7,798 nt of DNA from Geobacteraceae bacterium (GTDB lineage Bacteria; Desulfobacterota; Desulfuromonadia; Desulfuromonadales; Geopsychrobacteraceae). The stretch spans positions 1 through 7,798 of the forward strand of contig JAMOPE010000302.1 in assembly GCA_027064785.1 (NCBI GenBank), written 5' to 3'. The notes beneath the pieces were generated by a model. That model was not told where the DNA came from. It ran no database searches and worked only from the letters and a program-made list of their open reading frames with translations. The position numbers and the translations under genes are program-made. The first letter of the stretch is position 1. Each line of letters opens with the position of its first letter. This document shows, in pieces, positions 1 through 5,778 of this stretch.

Positions 1-1
1 G

Positions 2-334
2 CCAATCCGCGTGAAAGGGAAGCACTGGGGCGGATTCAGAATTGGCTTCTCGCTGGACAAAATTACTCAGGCTCAGCAGGAACTGCAAAACAAGCTGATT
101 GGAATTATGGCTGTTATCCTGCTGGTTTCGCTGTTTGTTGTTTTTATTGCCGTCAACAGTGCGCTGAAGCCGTTGACCCATTTTACCAAGGTGGCTGCTG
201 ATCTGGCTGATGGTAAAGTTGAAGAGAAGATTGAAGTCAAAGGGCGTGATGAAATTGCCCAGTTAGCTGATGTTCTTGAGCGACTGCGGATTAGCCTTAA
301 GGTTGCGATGGATCGACTGCGTAAGAAATCGTAA
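2..334 (+). CDS. C-terminal part of a membrane sensor ending in a HAMP domain (5' partial)
   Basis: The reading frame is open from the left edge and ends at TAA 332-334, giving the last 110 residues. Residues 1-20 include KGKHWGGFRIGFSL, which resembles the end of a periplasmic Cache-type sensor domain as found in chemoreceptors. One hydrophobic transmembrane helix follows at about residues 33-54. A HAMP linker then runs from about 54 to 105, with the expected Pro57 near its start and a DEIAQL segment at 83-88. The protein stops about 20 residues after the DEIAQL segment, so no histidine kinase, GGDEF or methyl-accepting output domain is present. By family knowledge such a protein would sense a periplasmic ligand and pass a conformational signal to a separate partner. 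The partner and the ligand are unknown because the N-terminus and upstream genes lie outside the window. A lost downstream output domain is possible, but the terminator directly after the stop argues for a natural end. Confidence 0.85.
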   Translation, partial: PIRVKGKHWGGFRIGFSLDKITQAQQELQNKLIGIMAVILLVSLFVVFIAVNSALKPLTHFTKVAADLADGKVEEKIEVKGRDEIAQLADVLERLRISLKVAMDRLRKKS

Positions 335-358
335 CGTTCTCTTTTAAAACTGAAATGC

Positions 359-397
359 AAAACGGGGCCGACAGCATAAGTTTGTTGACCCCGTTTT
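359..397. terminator. Rho-independent terminator between convergent genes
   Basis: AAAACGGGG (359-367) pairs perfectly with CCCCGTTTT (389-397). The stem can extend inward after one mismatch. The plus strand continues into a T run (394-399), so it fits as the terminator of the HAMP protein gene ending at 334. Read on the minus strand, the stem ends in TTTT, so it may also stop transcription from the convergent ACT-domain gene ending at 415. Confidence 0.8.
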
Positions 398-414
398 TTA
401 TTATGCCTGCCGGT

Positions 415-942
415 TTATCGCTGCATGGTGATATCGACATGCAATTCGTCCGCAACTGCCGATAAGTCTTCTTCAAGTTGGTCGAAGGGGAGATCTTCCG
501 GGACCTGGATGTCAATGGTCATCGAATAGATGGTTGCACCACTCTGGGGTGATGCGTTGGCGGTTGATTCAAGCTGGATGATACTCAGTCGATGGTCGGC
601 AAGAAACTGACTGGTTTTGTAGACGATTCCTGCCTGATCGAGCCCTTCGATATGGAGTGTACAGGTTTTGTAGCCTGAGTGGCTTTGTTTTGTTGCATTT
701 TTAATTTGGCGGATAAATGCCGAAATCCCTTTGTCGAGTTCCAGCCTGCGGCACTCACGAGTCAAGACATCCTCGATGTCGGGTTGTTGGCTTGAAAACA
801 ACAAACTGAGGGTGAACTCATCTGCCAGCATCGACATGGTGGTATCTTCCAGGTTGCAATCATTTTCATAAAGCAGTCGGGTGACGTCGGCCACGATTCC
901 CGTTCTGTCTTTTCCGAATGCTGTCATAATATAGCGCGCCAT
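415..942 (-). CDS. Two-ACT-domain regulatory protein, GcvR-like
   Basis: The 175-residue product is two ACT domains joined by a short linker. The first covers about residues 3-80 and the second about 91-172. Each begins with the strand-loop-helix signature: GKDRTGIVADV at 10-20 and GLDQAGIV at 100-107. The Gly in this turn is where ACT domains typically bind amino acids. There is no catalytic or DNA-binding domain. This architecture and length match the glycine cleavage repressor family (E. coli GcvR is slightly longer), which acts by binding glycine and a partner regulator. Outside enterobacteria the family role is less certain, so I infer an amino-acid-responsive regulator without assigning the ligand. 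The ATG at 940-942 is preceded by AGGAGG (950-955 on this strand) with 7 bases of spacing, which fixes the start. The gene is monocistronic here, convergent with the HAMP gene and divergent from the DUF188 gene. Confidence 0.85.
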   Translation of the reverse strand: MARYIMTAFGKDRTGIVADVTRLLYENDCNLEDTTMSMLADEFTLSLLFSSQQPDIEDVLTRECRRLELDKGISAFIRQIKNATKQSHSGYKTCTLHIEGLDQAGIVYKTSQFLADHRLSIIQLESTANASPQSGATIYSMTIDIQVPEDLPFDQLEEDLSAVADELHVDITMQR

Positions 943-1028
943 GATTTTTCCTCCTGTTATTGGTTGATTTCTGGTATTTAAACATAGTTACGCCAAAAGG
1001 CAAATGAGAACAAACTGTTGAGGGAAAA

Positions 1029-1475
1029 ATGAAAATCTGGATTGATGCTGACGCTTGTCCCAGGCCGATTAAAGAATTGCTGTATCGTGCCGCTGAAAGA
1101 AGAAAAATTTCAGTGATACTGGTCGCTAACCGTCCATTGAGTCATCCTCCGTCTCCCCATATCCGTTCAATACTGGTTGGTGCCGGAGCTGATGTCGCCG
1201 ATCAGGAGATTGTCCGACAGTTGGAAGCCGGAGATCTGGTCGTCACTGCAGATATTCCGTTGGCGGCTGAAACAATTGCTAAGCAGGCATACGCTCTCGA
1301 TCCCCGCGGGATTTTTTTCAGTGTGGATAATATTCGCGAGCGACTGTCGGTGCGAAACTTTATGGATGATTTACGCAGTAGCGGGGTCGAAACAGGGGGA
1401 CCGGCGGTTTACAATGCAAAAGATAAACAGAAATTTGCCAACGAACTTGATCGGTTTCTAACTCGACATGCTTAA
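1029..1475 (+). CDS. DUF188 / UPF0178 (YaiI/YqxD) family protein
   Basis: The 148-residue product is a full-length member of the YaiI/YqxD family. It begins with the signature DADACP (residues 6-11), has the acidic cluster GADVAD (53-58) and the segment VTADIPLA (72-79), and ends with a GGP motif followed by a lysine-rich helix. The conserved acidic residues D6, D8, D55, D58 and D75 fit a PIN-like, metal-dependent nuclease fold. A nuclease role is an inference from the fold; the family has no firmly established function that I know of. The ATG at 1029 has a modest upstream TGAGGG (1019-1024). It is divergent from the ACT-domain gene, with 86 bases between the starts, and it ends 8 bases before the convergent TPR gene with no room for a terminator between them. 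In E. coli the homologue yaiI sits beside aroL, and here a shikimate kinase is one gene away. Confidence 0.9.
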   Translation: MKIWIDADACPRPIKELLYRAAERRKISVILVANRPLSHPPSPHIRSILVGAGADVADQEIVRQLEAGDLVVTADIPLAAETIAKQAYALDPRGIFFSVDNIRERLSVRNFMDDLRSSGVETGGPAVYNAKDKQKFANELDRFLTRHA

Positions 1476-1483
1476 GAGGTGAA

Positions 1484-1927
1484 CTATCTAAGACCAATCG
1501 CACCGAAAATTTTTCCGAGAGCCCGGTTGACAGGATGATTTCTTTTGAGACTTTTGATGACCGCAGGCTTGCGCAGCCCAAGTTTTTTTAGCTCATCGAT
1601 GATCTGTGGATTGGGGCCGGCGCGTAAGCCCTGTCTCCAGGCATCAATCGCTTTCCCTTTCTCTCCTGAGATCAGGAGGACTCGTCCCAGAATCAGATAA
1701 TGGATAGGGTTATTGGATTCACGTTTTATCGATTCGCGGCAGATTTTTGCGGCAGAGTGGACTCGTCCTTGCCCTTTTGCCTGACAGTAGGCGAGATAGC
1801 TGTGGAGCTCCGGCGTATTGCGATGCTCAGAGACCTGACCGAGAAAAACCTGTGCTGAATGGAGGTAGCCCTTTTCGGCAGCTTCAATTCCCTTCGCCAT
1901 CAAATCGTCTAATTGAGCATCTTCCAT
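1484..1927 (-). CDS. Small TPR-like helical repeat protein of unknown function
   Basis: The 147-residue product is all-helical in appearance. A good TPR unit is visible at about residues 74-107, with the pattern YLILGR...G...KAIDAWRQGL. Degenerate repeat pairs lie at about 8-38 and 39-70. The C-terminal tail (116-147) is basic and includes LGLRKPAVIKSLKRNHPVNR. My impression is that comparable basic tails with an NHP or NNP motif occur in small TPR proteins of related bacteria. There is no signal peptide or membrane segment, so it is probably a cytoplasmic scaffold with an unknown partner. The ATG at 1925-1927 has GAGGA (1937-1941 on this strand) at 9 bases, supporting the start. It lies 98 bases downstream of shikimate kinase on the same strand with no clear terminator between, so co-transcription is plausible. 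Confidence 0.8.
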   Translation of the reverse strand: MEDAQLDDLMAKGIEAAEKGYLHSAQVFLGQVSEHRNTPELHSYLAYCQAKGQGRVHSAAKICRESIKRESNNPIHYLILGRVLLISGEKGKAIDAWRQGLRAGPNPQIIDELKKLGLRKPAVIKSLKRNHPVNRALGKIFGAIGLR

Positions 1928-2025
1928 GTTCTACTGTCCTCTAGGTGAGCCGTTCAAATACATCGTAGCAGTATACCGATCTTGCAGTGCCGGCGCACTA
2001 TTTCTTCTTTGATAACCTGTGAAAA

Positions 2026-2553
2026 TTATGTCGGGTAGATGTCTGGAAAATGATGGGTGAGCTCTTCCTCAATCCTGATAGCGATCTGCTCTGCATTCAG
2101 TTTTTCACAATTGATGGTCAGATCAGCCTCTTGAACATAGAGAGGGGTTCGCTCCCGATAGAGTTGTGAAAAACTTTGTCCCCGTTCCATGACCAGTCCC
2201 CGTTGCCCCATGTCAGCAATGCGTTGCTGCAAAGAATCGAGTGAGACCTGCAGGTAAATACGGTAACCGCTTTCTGCTAATTGATGGAGACCTTTCTTGC
2301 AATAAATAACAGAGCCTCCCGTCGCAATGACTGTATGCTGTGTTTGTAGTTCAAGTAATGTTTTCTCCTCAATTTGACGAAATTCAGACAATCCTCGCTG
2401 GTCGATTATTTGCTGAAGCCGGGATTTCTGTTGTGCCTGAATGATCAGGTCGGTATCGATAAAGTGGTAGCCGATTCTTTTTGCCAGAATGACTCCAACG
2501 GTACTTTTCCCGGCACCGGGCATTCCGATTAAAATTAAATTTGTTTTTTTCAT
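2026..2553 (-). CDS. aroK: Shikimate kinase
   Basis: The enzyme phosphorylates shikimate at the 3-OH with ATP, the fifth step of the chorismate pathway to aromatic amino acids; it acts in the cytoplasm. The 175 residues are the normal length. The Walker A loop GMPGAGKST is at 10-18. D33 and D35 in DTD are the Mg and shikimate-contact region. R59 in the EFR segment is the expected shikimate-binding Arg. GG at 79-80 in ATGGS forms the substrate-binding turn. R118 is in the lid, and R135 in RERTPLY is the late substrate-contacting Arg. The lid reads QRGLVMERG rather than the usual RPLL pattern; I recall this variant from Geobacter-like kinases. All key residues are present, so it should be active. 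The ATG at 2551-2553 follows a GGGGA-type ribosome site about 7 bases upstream. Whether it is better called aroK or aroL cannot be decided from the sequence. Confidence 0.93.
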   Translation of the reverse strand: MKKTNLILIGMPGAGKSTVGVILAKRIGYHFIDTDLIIQAQQKSRLQQIIDQRGLSEFRQIEEKTLLELQTQHTVIATGGSVIYCKKGLHQLAESGYRIYLQVSLDSLQQRIADMGQRGLVMERGQSFSQLYRERTPLYVQEADLTINCEKLNAEQIAIRIEEELTHHFPDIYPT

Positions 2554-2720
2554 CTGCTGTCCCCGATCTTTTTCTTATAAAACATGATAGAAGGATACAG
2601 TATCAGGTCGGTGGATTCTATGCCGATGATATTTTTTCTTCTGTTCTGATTTTTATGTTTATGAAAAAATGAACTTTATTATTTATTGAACGTTAGGTAC
2701 TGATTTAAGAGGTGTTAAGT

Positions 2721-2963
2721 ATGGAAAAGCAGATAGATGGTATGCCGATTGTATTAACGTTAGAGCCCGGAACGTATTATCGTTGTACCTGTCGTCAATC
2801 TGAGAACCTCCCTTTTTGTGATGGCCACCACCCTTCTGGGGGAGAAATGCCGTTGCGCTTTGAGGTTGTTGAACGCACGAGAATTGCACTATGTGGTTGT
2901 GGTCAGTCAGGGAACCTTCCTTTTTGTGATGGCCAGTGTGGGGTTGTTGCCCCCGAAAATTAG
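2721..2963 (+). CDS. Tandem CDGSH iron-sulfur domain protein with a Cys in place of the second His ligand
   Basis: The 80-residue product has two CDGSH-type 2Fe-2S sites. Site 1 is C22-x-C24, then PFCDGHH with C33 and H37, which gives the standard three-Cys one-His set. Site 2 is C58-x-C60, then PFCDGQC with C69 and Cys73 where His is expected, so its cluster may be held by four Cys. By family knowledge the tandem form (class III, like mitochondrial CISD3/MiNT) is a soluble single-chain protein handling electron or Fe-S transfer; the specific partner here is unknown. There is no signal peptide. The start is ATG 2721 because AAGAGG (2707-2712) sits 8 bases upstream. A GTG three codons earlier overlaps that ribosome site and is unlikely. 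The gene is divergent from shikimate kinase. The response regulator downstream has its own promoter, so it need not be in one operon with this gene. Confidence 0.92.
   Translation: MEKQIDGMPIVLTLEPGTYYRCTCRQSENLPFCDGHHPSGGEMPLRFEVVERTRIALCGCGQSGNLPFCDGQCGVVAPEN
2796..2935 (+). repeat. Imperfect direct repeat within the CDGSH gene
   Basis: Segment 2796-2827 matches 2904-2935 at 28 of 32 bases, an offset of 108 bases or exactly 36 codons. It includes a perfect 17-base core CCTTTTTGTGATGGCCA (2811-2827 and 2919-2935). The repeat encodes the NLPFCDG part of both cluster-binding motifs. Even the synonymous positions of the core codons are the same. Confidence 0.85.
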
Positions 2964-2975
2964 ACGATTCTTTGG

Positions 2976-3004
2976 TTGACAAGTTTTCCTTCTTTCGTCA
3001 TATT
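2976..3004 (+). promoter_or_regulatory. Sigma70-type promoter for the response regulator gene
   Basis: A perfect -35 TTGACA (2976-2981) is followed after exactly 17 bases by a -10 CATATT (2999-3004), four of six matches to consensus. It lies 13 bases after the CDGSH stop codon. It would start transcription near 3011 and leave a leader of about 30 bases before the GTG at 3042. This implies the cyclase can be expressed independently of the CDGSH gene. Confidence 0.6.
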
Positions 3005-3041
3005 GGCAGCTGTTAATATTGGTATGGCTGCAGGGGGTTGA

Positions 3042-4463
3042 GTGGAGACAAAGAATAAAATTCTGATTGTTGATGATGAACTGTTTTTCCGGGAAATTCT
3101 CAAAGAATCCTTGCGCGAACGGTTTACTATCGTTGAGGGGAAAAATGGTAAAGAAGCGATTACCCTTGTTGCTGAGCATAAACCTGATCTGATTATCATG
3201 GATGTTGAGATGCCGGTTAAAAACGGTATCGATGCCTGTAAGATCCTTAAAAATGACTGCTCTACTCGACATATCCCACTCATTCTCTTCACTTCCCGTT
3301 CGCAGAAAAAAGAGATGGTCCTCGGTCTAAAAGCGGGAGCTGATGACTACATCACCAAGCCGGTCTATCTGCCGGAGATTATCGCTCGGATTGATGCCCA
3401 CCTGCGGTCTAAGGGGTTCTATTCTGATCTCGAATATCAGGATCTTCAGTTTTTACTACGGCTGACAGAGGATATCTCGGCGATCCGTAACCCGATGACG
3501 ATTTTGCAGCTGATTGTCAAAAAAATCTCAGTTGTTATTGATGTTGCCCGTTGTTCAATCCTCAGTGTCAATGATGATGGTGAGCTGGTTGTGAAAGCCA
3601 GCAGCGATACTGAAATCTGTTGCGAAAATGAGGAACTGAAGCTTGATATTACGAAGTATCCGGAAATTCAAAAATCGCTCGAGTCGAAGCAGCCAGTAAT
3701 CATTAATGATGTCAAAAATGATCCGTTGATGGCATCGGTTCAGAGCGAGATGCAGGAATTTGGATTAAACTCGATTGTTGTTATTCCGGTAATTAAAAAA
3801 GAGAGTGTGATCGGGACATTTTTCCTTCGTACCGCATCGCCGATTGTTGATGGAATTACCGACCGGGTTTGCAATTTATGTCGATTGATTGCCAATATCT
3901 CGGCAAGTGCATTGGAAAATGCGGTGTTGTTTGAGTCGATGCAGACGGCGCAGGAATATTTTGAAGAGATGGCGGTTCGCGACGGGCTGACAAACCTTTA
4001 TAATCATCGCCATTTTTATGACCGGATCGAAGAAGAATTCAGTCGGGCTCACCGTTATGGATCACCATTGTCGCTGGTCTTTTTTGATGTCGATGATTTT
4101 AAACGGGTGAATGACGTTTACGGTCATACCCATGGTGACCAGGTTCTGAGAAAAATTGGTCACCTTTTGAAAGAGGTGGCACGCGAAAGCGACATTCCTG
4201 CCCGTTATGGAGGAGAAGAATTTGCGATCATTCTACCGAATACCTCTGAAGAGGGGGCTCTGGATGTTGCAAATCGACTCCATTCGGTGATTCGTAACCA
4301 CAAATTTAAACACCTCAACGGTGAAACAATAACAATCAGTTCCGGTGTAGCGACATTTTCTGACGAGAGCGTTCCCTCTTTTGATCGGCTGATTCAGCTG
4401 GCTGATGAAGCGATGTACAAAGCAAAGGAGTCCGGCAAAGATAAGGTGTTGCAGACGGGATAA
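3042..4463 (+). CDS. REC-GAF-GGDEF response regulator, diguanylate cyclase
   Basis: The protein should make cyclic di-GMP from two GTP when its receiver is phosphorylated. The 473 residues hold a receiver (about 5-122) with D11 and D12, phospho-acceptor D54, T84 and K106. A GAF-like sensor follows at about 140-295. The GGDEF domain (about 305-470) starts with DGLTNLYNHRHF at 314 and has FFDVDDF with D349 and D352. The active loop is GGEEF at 390-394, and an RESD product-inhibition site (RxxD) at 381-384 is spaced correctly. Every catalytic residue is present, so it looks active and feedback-regulated. The start is GTG 3042: the frame upstream is closed by TGA at 3039-3041, and AGGGGG (3032-3037) lies 4 bases upstream, slightly short. 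No kinase gene is adjacent, so the phospho-donor is unknown. A promoter at 2976-3004 and a strong terminator after 4463 make it a single-gene unit. The GAF domain has extra cysteines (C193, C194, C277, C280). Confidence 0.95.
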   Translation: METKNKILIVDDELFFREILKESLRERFTIVEGKNGKEAITLVAEHKPDLIIMDVEMPVKNGIDACKILKNDCSTRHIPLILFTSRSQKKEMVLGLKAGADDYITKPVYLPEIIARIDAHLRSKGFYSDLEYQDLQFLLRLTEDISAIRNPMTILQLIVKKISVVIDVARCSILSVNDDGELVVKASSDTEICCENEELKLDITKYPEIQKSLESKQPVIINDVKNDPLMASVQSEMQEFGLNSIVVIPVIKKESVIGTFFLRTASPIVDGITDRVCNLCRLIANISASALENAVLFESMQTAQEYFEEMAVRDGLTNLYNHRHFYDRIEEEFSRAHRYGSPLSLVFFDVDDFKRVNDVYGHTHGDQVLRKIGHLLKEVARESDIPARYGGEEFAIILPNTSEEGALDVANRLHSVIRNHKFKHLNGETITISSGVATFSDESVPSFDRLIQLADEAMYKAKESGKDKVLQTG

Positions 4464-4481
4464 TTGGAGAATGAATCACAG

Positions 4482-4528
4482 AATAAACAAAGAGCCTCTT
4501 CAGTGAACGAAGGGGCTCTTTGTTTATT
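4482..4528. terminator. Strong bidirectional terminator between convergent genes
   Basis: Bases 4482-4501 pair with 4509-4528 to make a 20-bp stem, 15 bp of it uninterrupted, with one G-U pair and a 7-base loop. The outer part of the stem is AATAAACAAA / TTTGTTTATT, so both strands end in a T-rich stretch. It lies 18 bases after the cyclase stop codon and 26 bases before the end of the convergent oxidoreductase gene, and would serve both. Confidence 0.9.
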
Positions 4529-4554
4529 GATCACAACGATTTCTGAATCAAAAA

Positions 4555-5547
4555 TCAGGCGTCGGCAATTTTTAACACAATTTTACCGAAATGCTTGTCA
4601 TCTTCCATCATCTGATGGGCAGCAACAACCTCATCAAGGGGGAAGACTTTCTCGATGATTGGAACAATGCTGCGGTCGGCAAATTTCGGCAGTGCCCGAC
4701 GGGTAAATTCGGCAATGATTTCACCTTTTTCAGGGACGGGACGACTACGTAAAACCGAACCGATAATCTGCTGCCGTTTCACCATCATCAACGCTAAATT
4801 TAATTCAGCCTTGATTCCGCTGATAATTCCGATGATAACGAGCTTTCCTTTGTACCCAAGTGAATTCATGTTGGGCTTCAGATATTTGGCACCAACATGG
4901 TCGAGAATGACATCGACACCCTTTTTCTTGGTATATTCCTTCACCAGCGCGCTAAAATCCGGAGTTTCGGTGTAATCAATTACGAGGTCGACACCTAGGT
5001 CTTTAACTTTCTCCAGTTTTTTCGGATGAGCGGTAACAATCAATTTGGCATTGGGAGTCAGAGCTTTTGCCAGCTGGATCGCAGCGGTATTAACACCTCC
5101 ACCGCCGCCATGAAGAATTGCGGTCTGGTCGTCCTCGAGCCCGCCGATCATGAAGACATTGAGAAACGCAGTGATGTAACTTTCGTTGACACAGGCCGCT
5201 TCTTCAAAGCTCATGGTGTCGGGAATCGGCATCACGTGAATGGCGTAGGCAACAGCATATTCAGCATAACCACCGCCGCCGACCAATGCCATCACGCGGT
5301 CGCCAACTTTCCAGCCGTTGACATCACTGCCGACCTCAGCAATTGTTCCGGCAACTTCGAGCCCAAGAATTTCAGAATCACCAGCTGGTGCAGGGTAGTT
5401 TCCAACCCGTTGAACCAGATCGGGGCGGTTAATGCTGGTGGCGACTACTTTAATTAGGACTTCATCCGCTTTGGGCTGGGGTTTGTCGATGTCCCCAACA
5501 CTCATGACCTCTGGACCACCAAATTCCTTTATCAAAACTGCTTTCAT
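4555..5547 (-). CDS. NADPH:quinone oxidoreductase, zinc-free MDR family (PIG3 type)
   Basis: The 330-residue product is a full-length medium-chain dehydrogenase/reductase. The N-terminal catalytic fold carries MKAVLIKEFGGPE, the PIG3-type segment NRPDLVQRVGNYPAP (40-54) and LGLEVAG (61-67). The Rossmann domain follows from about 120 to 260. The alcohol-dehydrogenase zinc ligands are absent, as expected for quinone oxidoreductases. The family reduces quinones or related enones with NADPH in the cytoplasm; the actual substrate cannot be read here. The nucleotide-binding loop reads HGGGGGVNTAAIQ (146-158), with N153 where most relatives have Gly. The start is ATG 5545-5547 because AGGAG lies 5 bases upstream (5553-5557) and homology begins there. 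The frame stays open 28 codons further upstream, but that stretch has no family resemblance and no ribosome site. The gene ends against the bidirectional terminator at 4482-4528 and is divergent from gspC. Confidence 0.9.
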   Translation of the reverse strand: MKAVLIKEFGGPEVMSVGDIDKPQPKADEVLIKVVATSINRPDLVQRVGNYPAPAGDSEILGLEVAGTIAEVGSDVNGWKVGDRVMALVGGGGYAEYAVAYAIHVMPIPDTMSFEEAACVNESYITAFLNVFMIGGLEDDQTAILHGGGGGVNTAAIQLAKALTPNAKLIVTAHPKKLEKVKDLGVDLVIDYTETPDFSALVKEYTKKKGVDVILDHVGAKYLKPNMNSLGYKGKLVIIGIISGIKAELNLALMMVKRQQIIGSVLRSRPVPEKGEIIAEFTRRALPKFADRSIVPIIEKVFPLDEVVAAHQMMEDDKHFGKIVLKIADA

Positions 5548-5676
5548 GTTTTCTCCTTTTTTATTGTGAATCTCCAAAATAAACCGGATTAGAGTGAATA
5601 CGTCAGCTTGAGCCGCAGCGATTATAATCACAAATGGGGACAGATTTGAAGAAGAACTGAGTTCTATTTCTGAAAG

Positions 5677-5704
5677 ATAAAAAAAATGTAATAATTTTTG
5701 TCAA
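5677..5704 (-). promoter_or_regulatory. Candidate promoter for the quinone oxidoreductase gene
   Basis: On the minus strand a perfect TTGACA occupies 5704-5699. After 16 bases it is followed by TTTTAT (5682-5677), four of six matches to the -10 consensus. Transcription would start near 5670, leaving a leader of roughly 120 bases before the ATG at 5547. The region is very AT-rich, so chance matches are easier than usual. Confidence 0.4.
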
Positions 5705-5710
5705 ATTGTG

Positions 5711-5720
5711 TATAATTATA
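5711..5720. promoter_or_regulatory. Palindromic -10 element TATAATTATA in the gspC / oxidoreductase divergent region
   Basis: TATAATTATA is its own reverse complement, so it presents a perfect TATAAT on both strands (plus 5711-5716, minus 5720-5715). On the plus strand it would start gspC transcription near 5723, about 55 bases before the start codon. The -35 positions on both strands are weak (three of six matches), and AT-rich DNA lies on the upstream side of each. It is the best -10 candidate for the secretion operon. Activity in both directions is inference. Confidence 0.5.
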
Positions 5721-5778
5721 GGTCTCAGAAGAAATAATTAAAATACCGCTTTTTTAACTCTGATCTGGCTTGGTTGCT

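Noticed and set aside
943..1028. Divergent promoters between the ACT-domain and DUF188 genes
   Set aside because: Promoters must exist nearby, but no -35/-10 pair better than about three of six matches each could be found on either strand.
1986..1999. Hairpin AGTGC-CGGC-GCACT between shikimate kinase and the TPR gene
   Set aside because: The stem is only 5 bp, and on the minus strand, where both genes lie, no T run follows, so it does not support a terminator.
2594..2604. Inverted repeat GATACAGTATC upstream of shikimate kinase, as a possible operator
   Set aside because: It is only 5 bp per arm and occurs once, and no matching regulator is apparent. Chance is likely in an AT-rich gap.
2677..2682. 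TATTAT as a -10 for the CDGSH gene
   Set aside because: It matches five of six bases, but no acceptable -35 is found at 16-19 bases upstream in this AT-rich stretch, so I did not list a promoter.
2907..3292. Overlapping minus-strand open frames across the CDGSH-cyclase junction
   Set aside because: They are antisense to two strong genes and across a promoter, with no domain signatures.
4464..4658. 64-codon open frame after the cyclase
   Set aside because: It runs through the bidirectional terminator hairpin and into the antisense of the oxidoreductase gene.
5026..5457. 143-codon plus-strand open frame
   Set aside because: It lies wholly antisense within the well-supported oxidoreductase gene and shows no recognisable motifs or ribosome site.
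5548..5631. 28-codon N-terminal extension of the quinone oxidoreductase
   Set aside because: The frame is open but the residues do not resemble the family, there is no ribosome site, and AGGAG correctly positions the ATG at 5545-5547.
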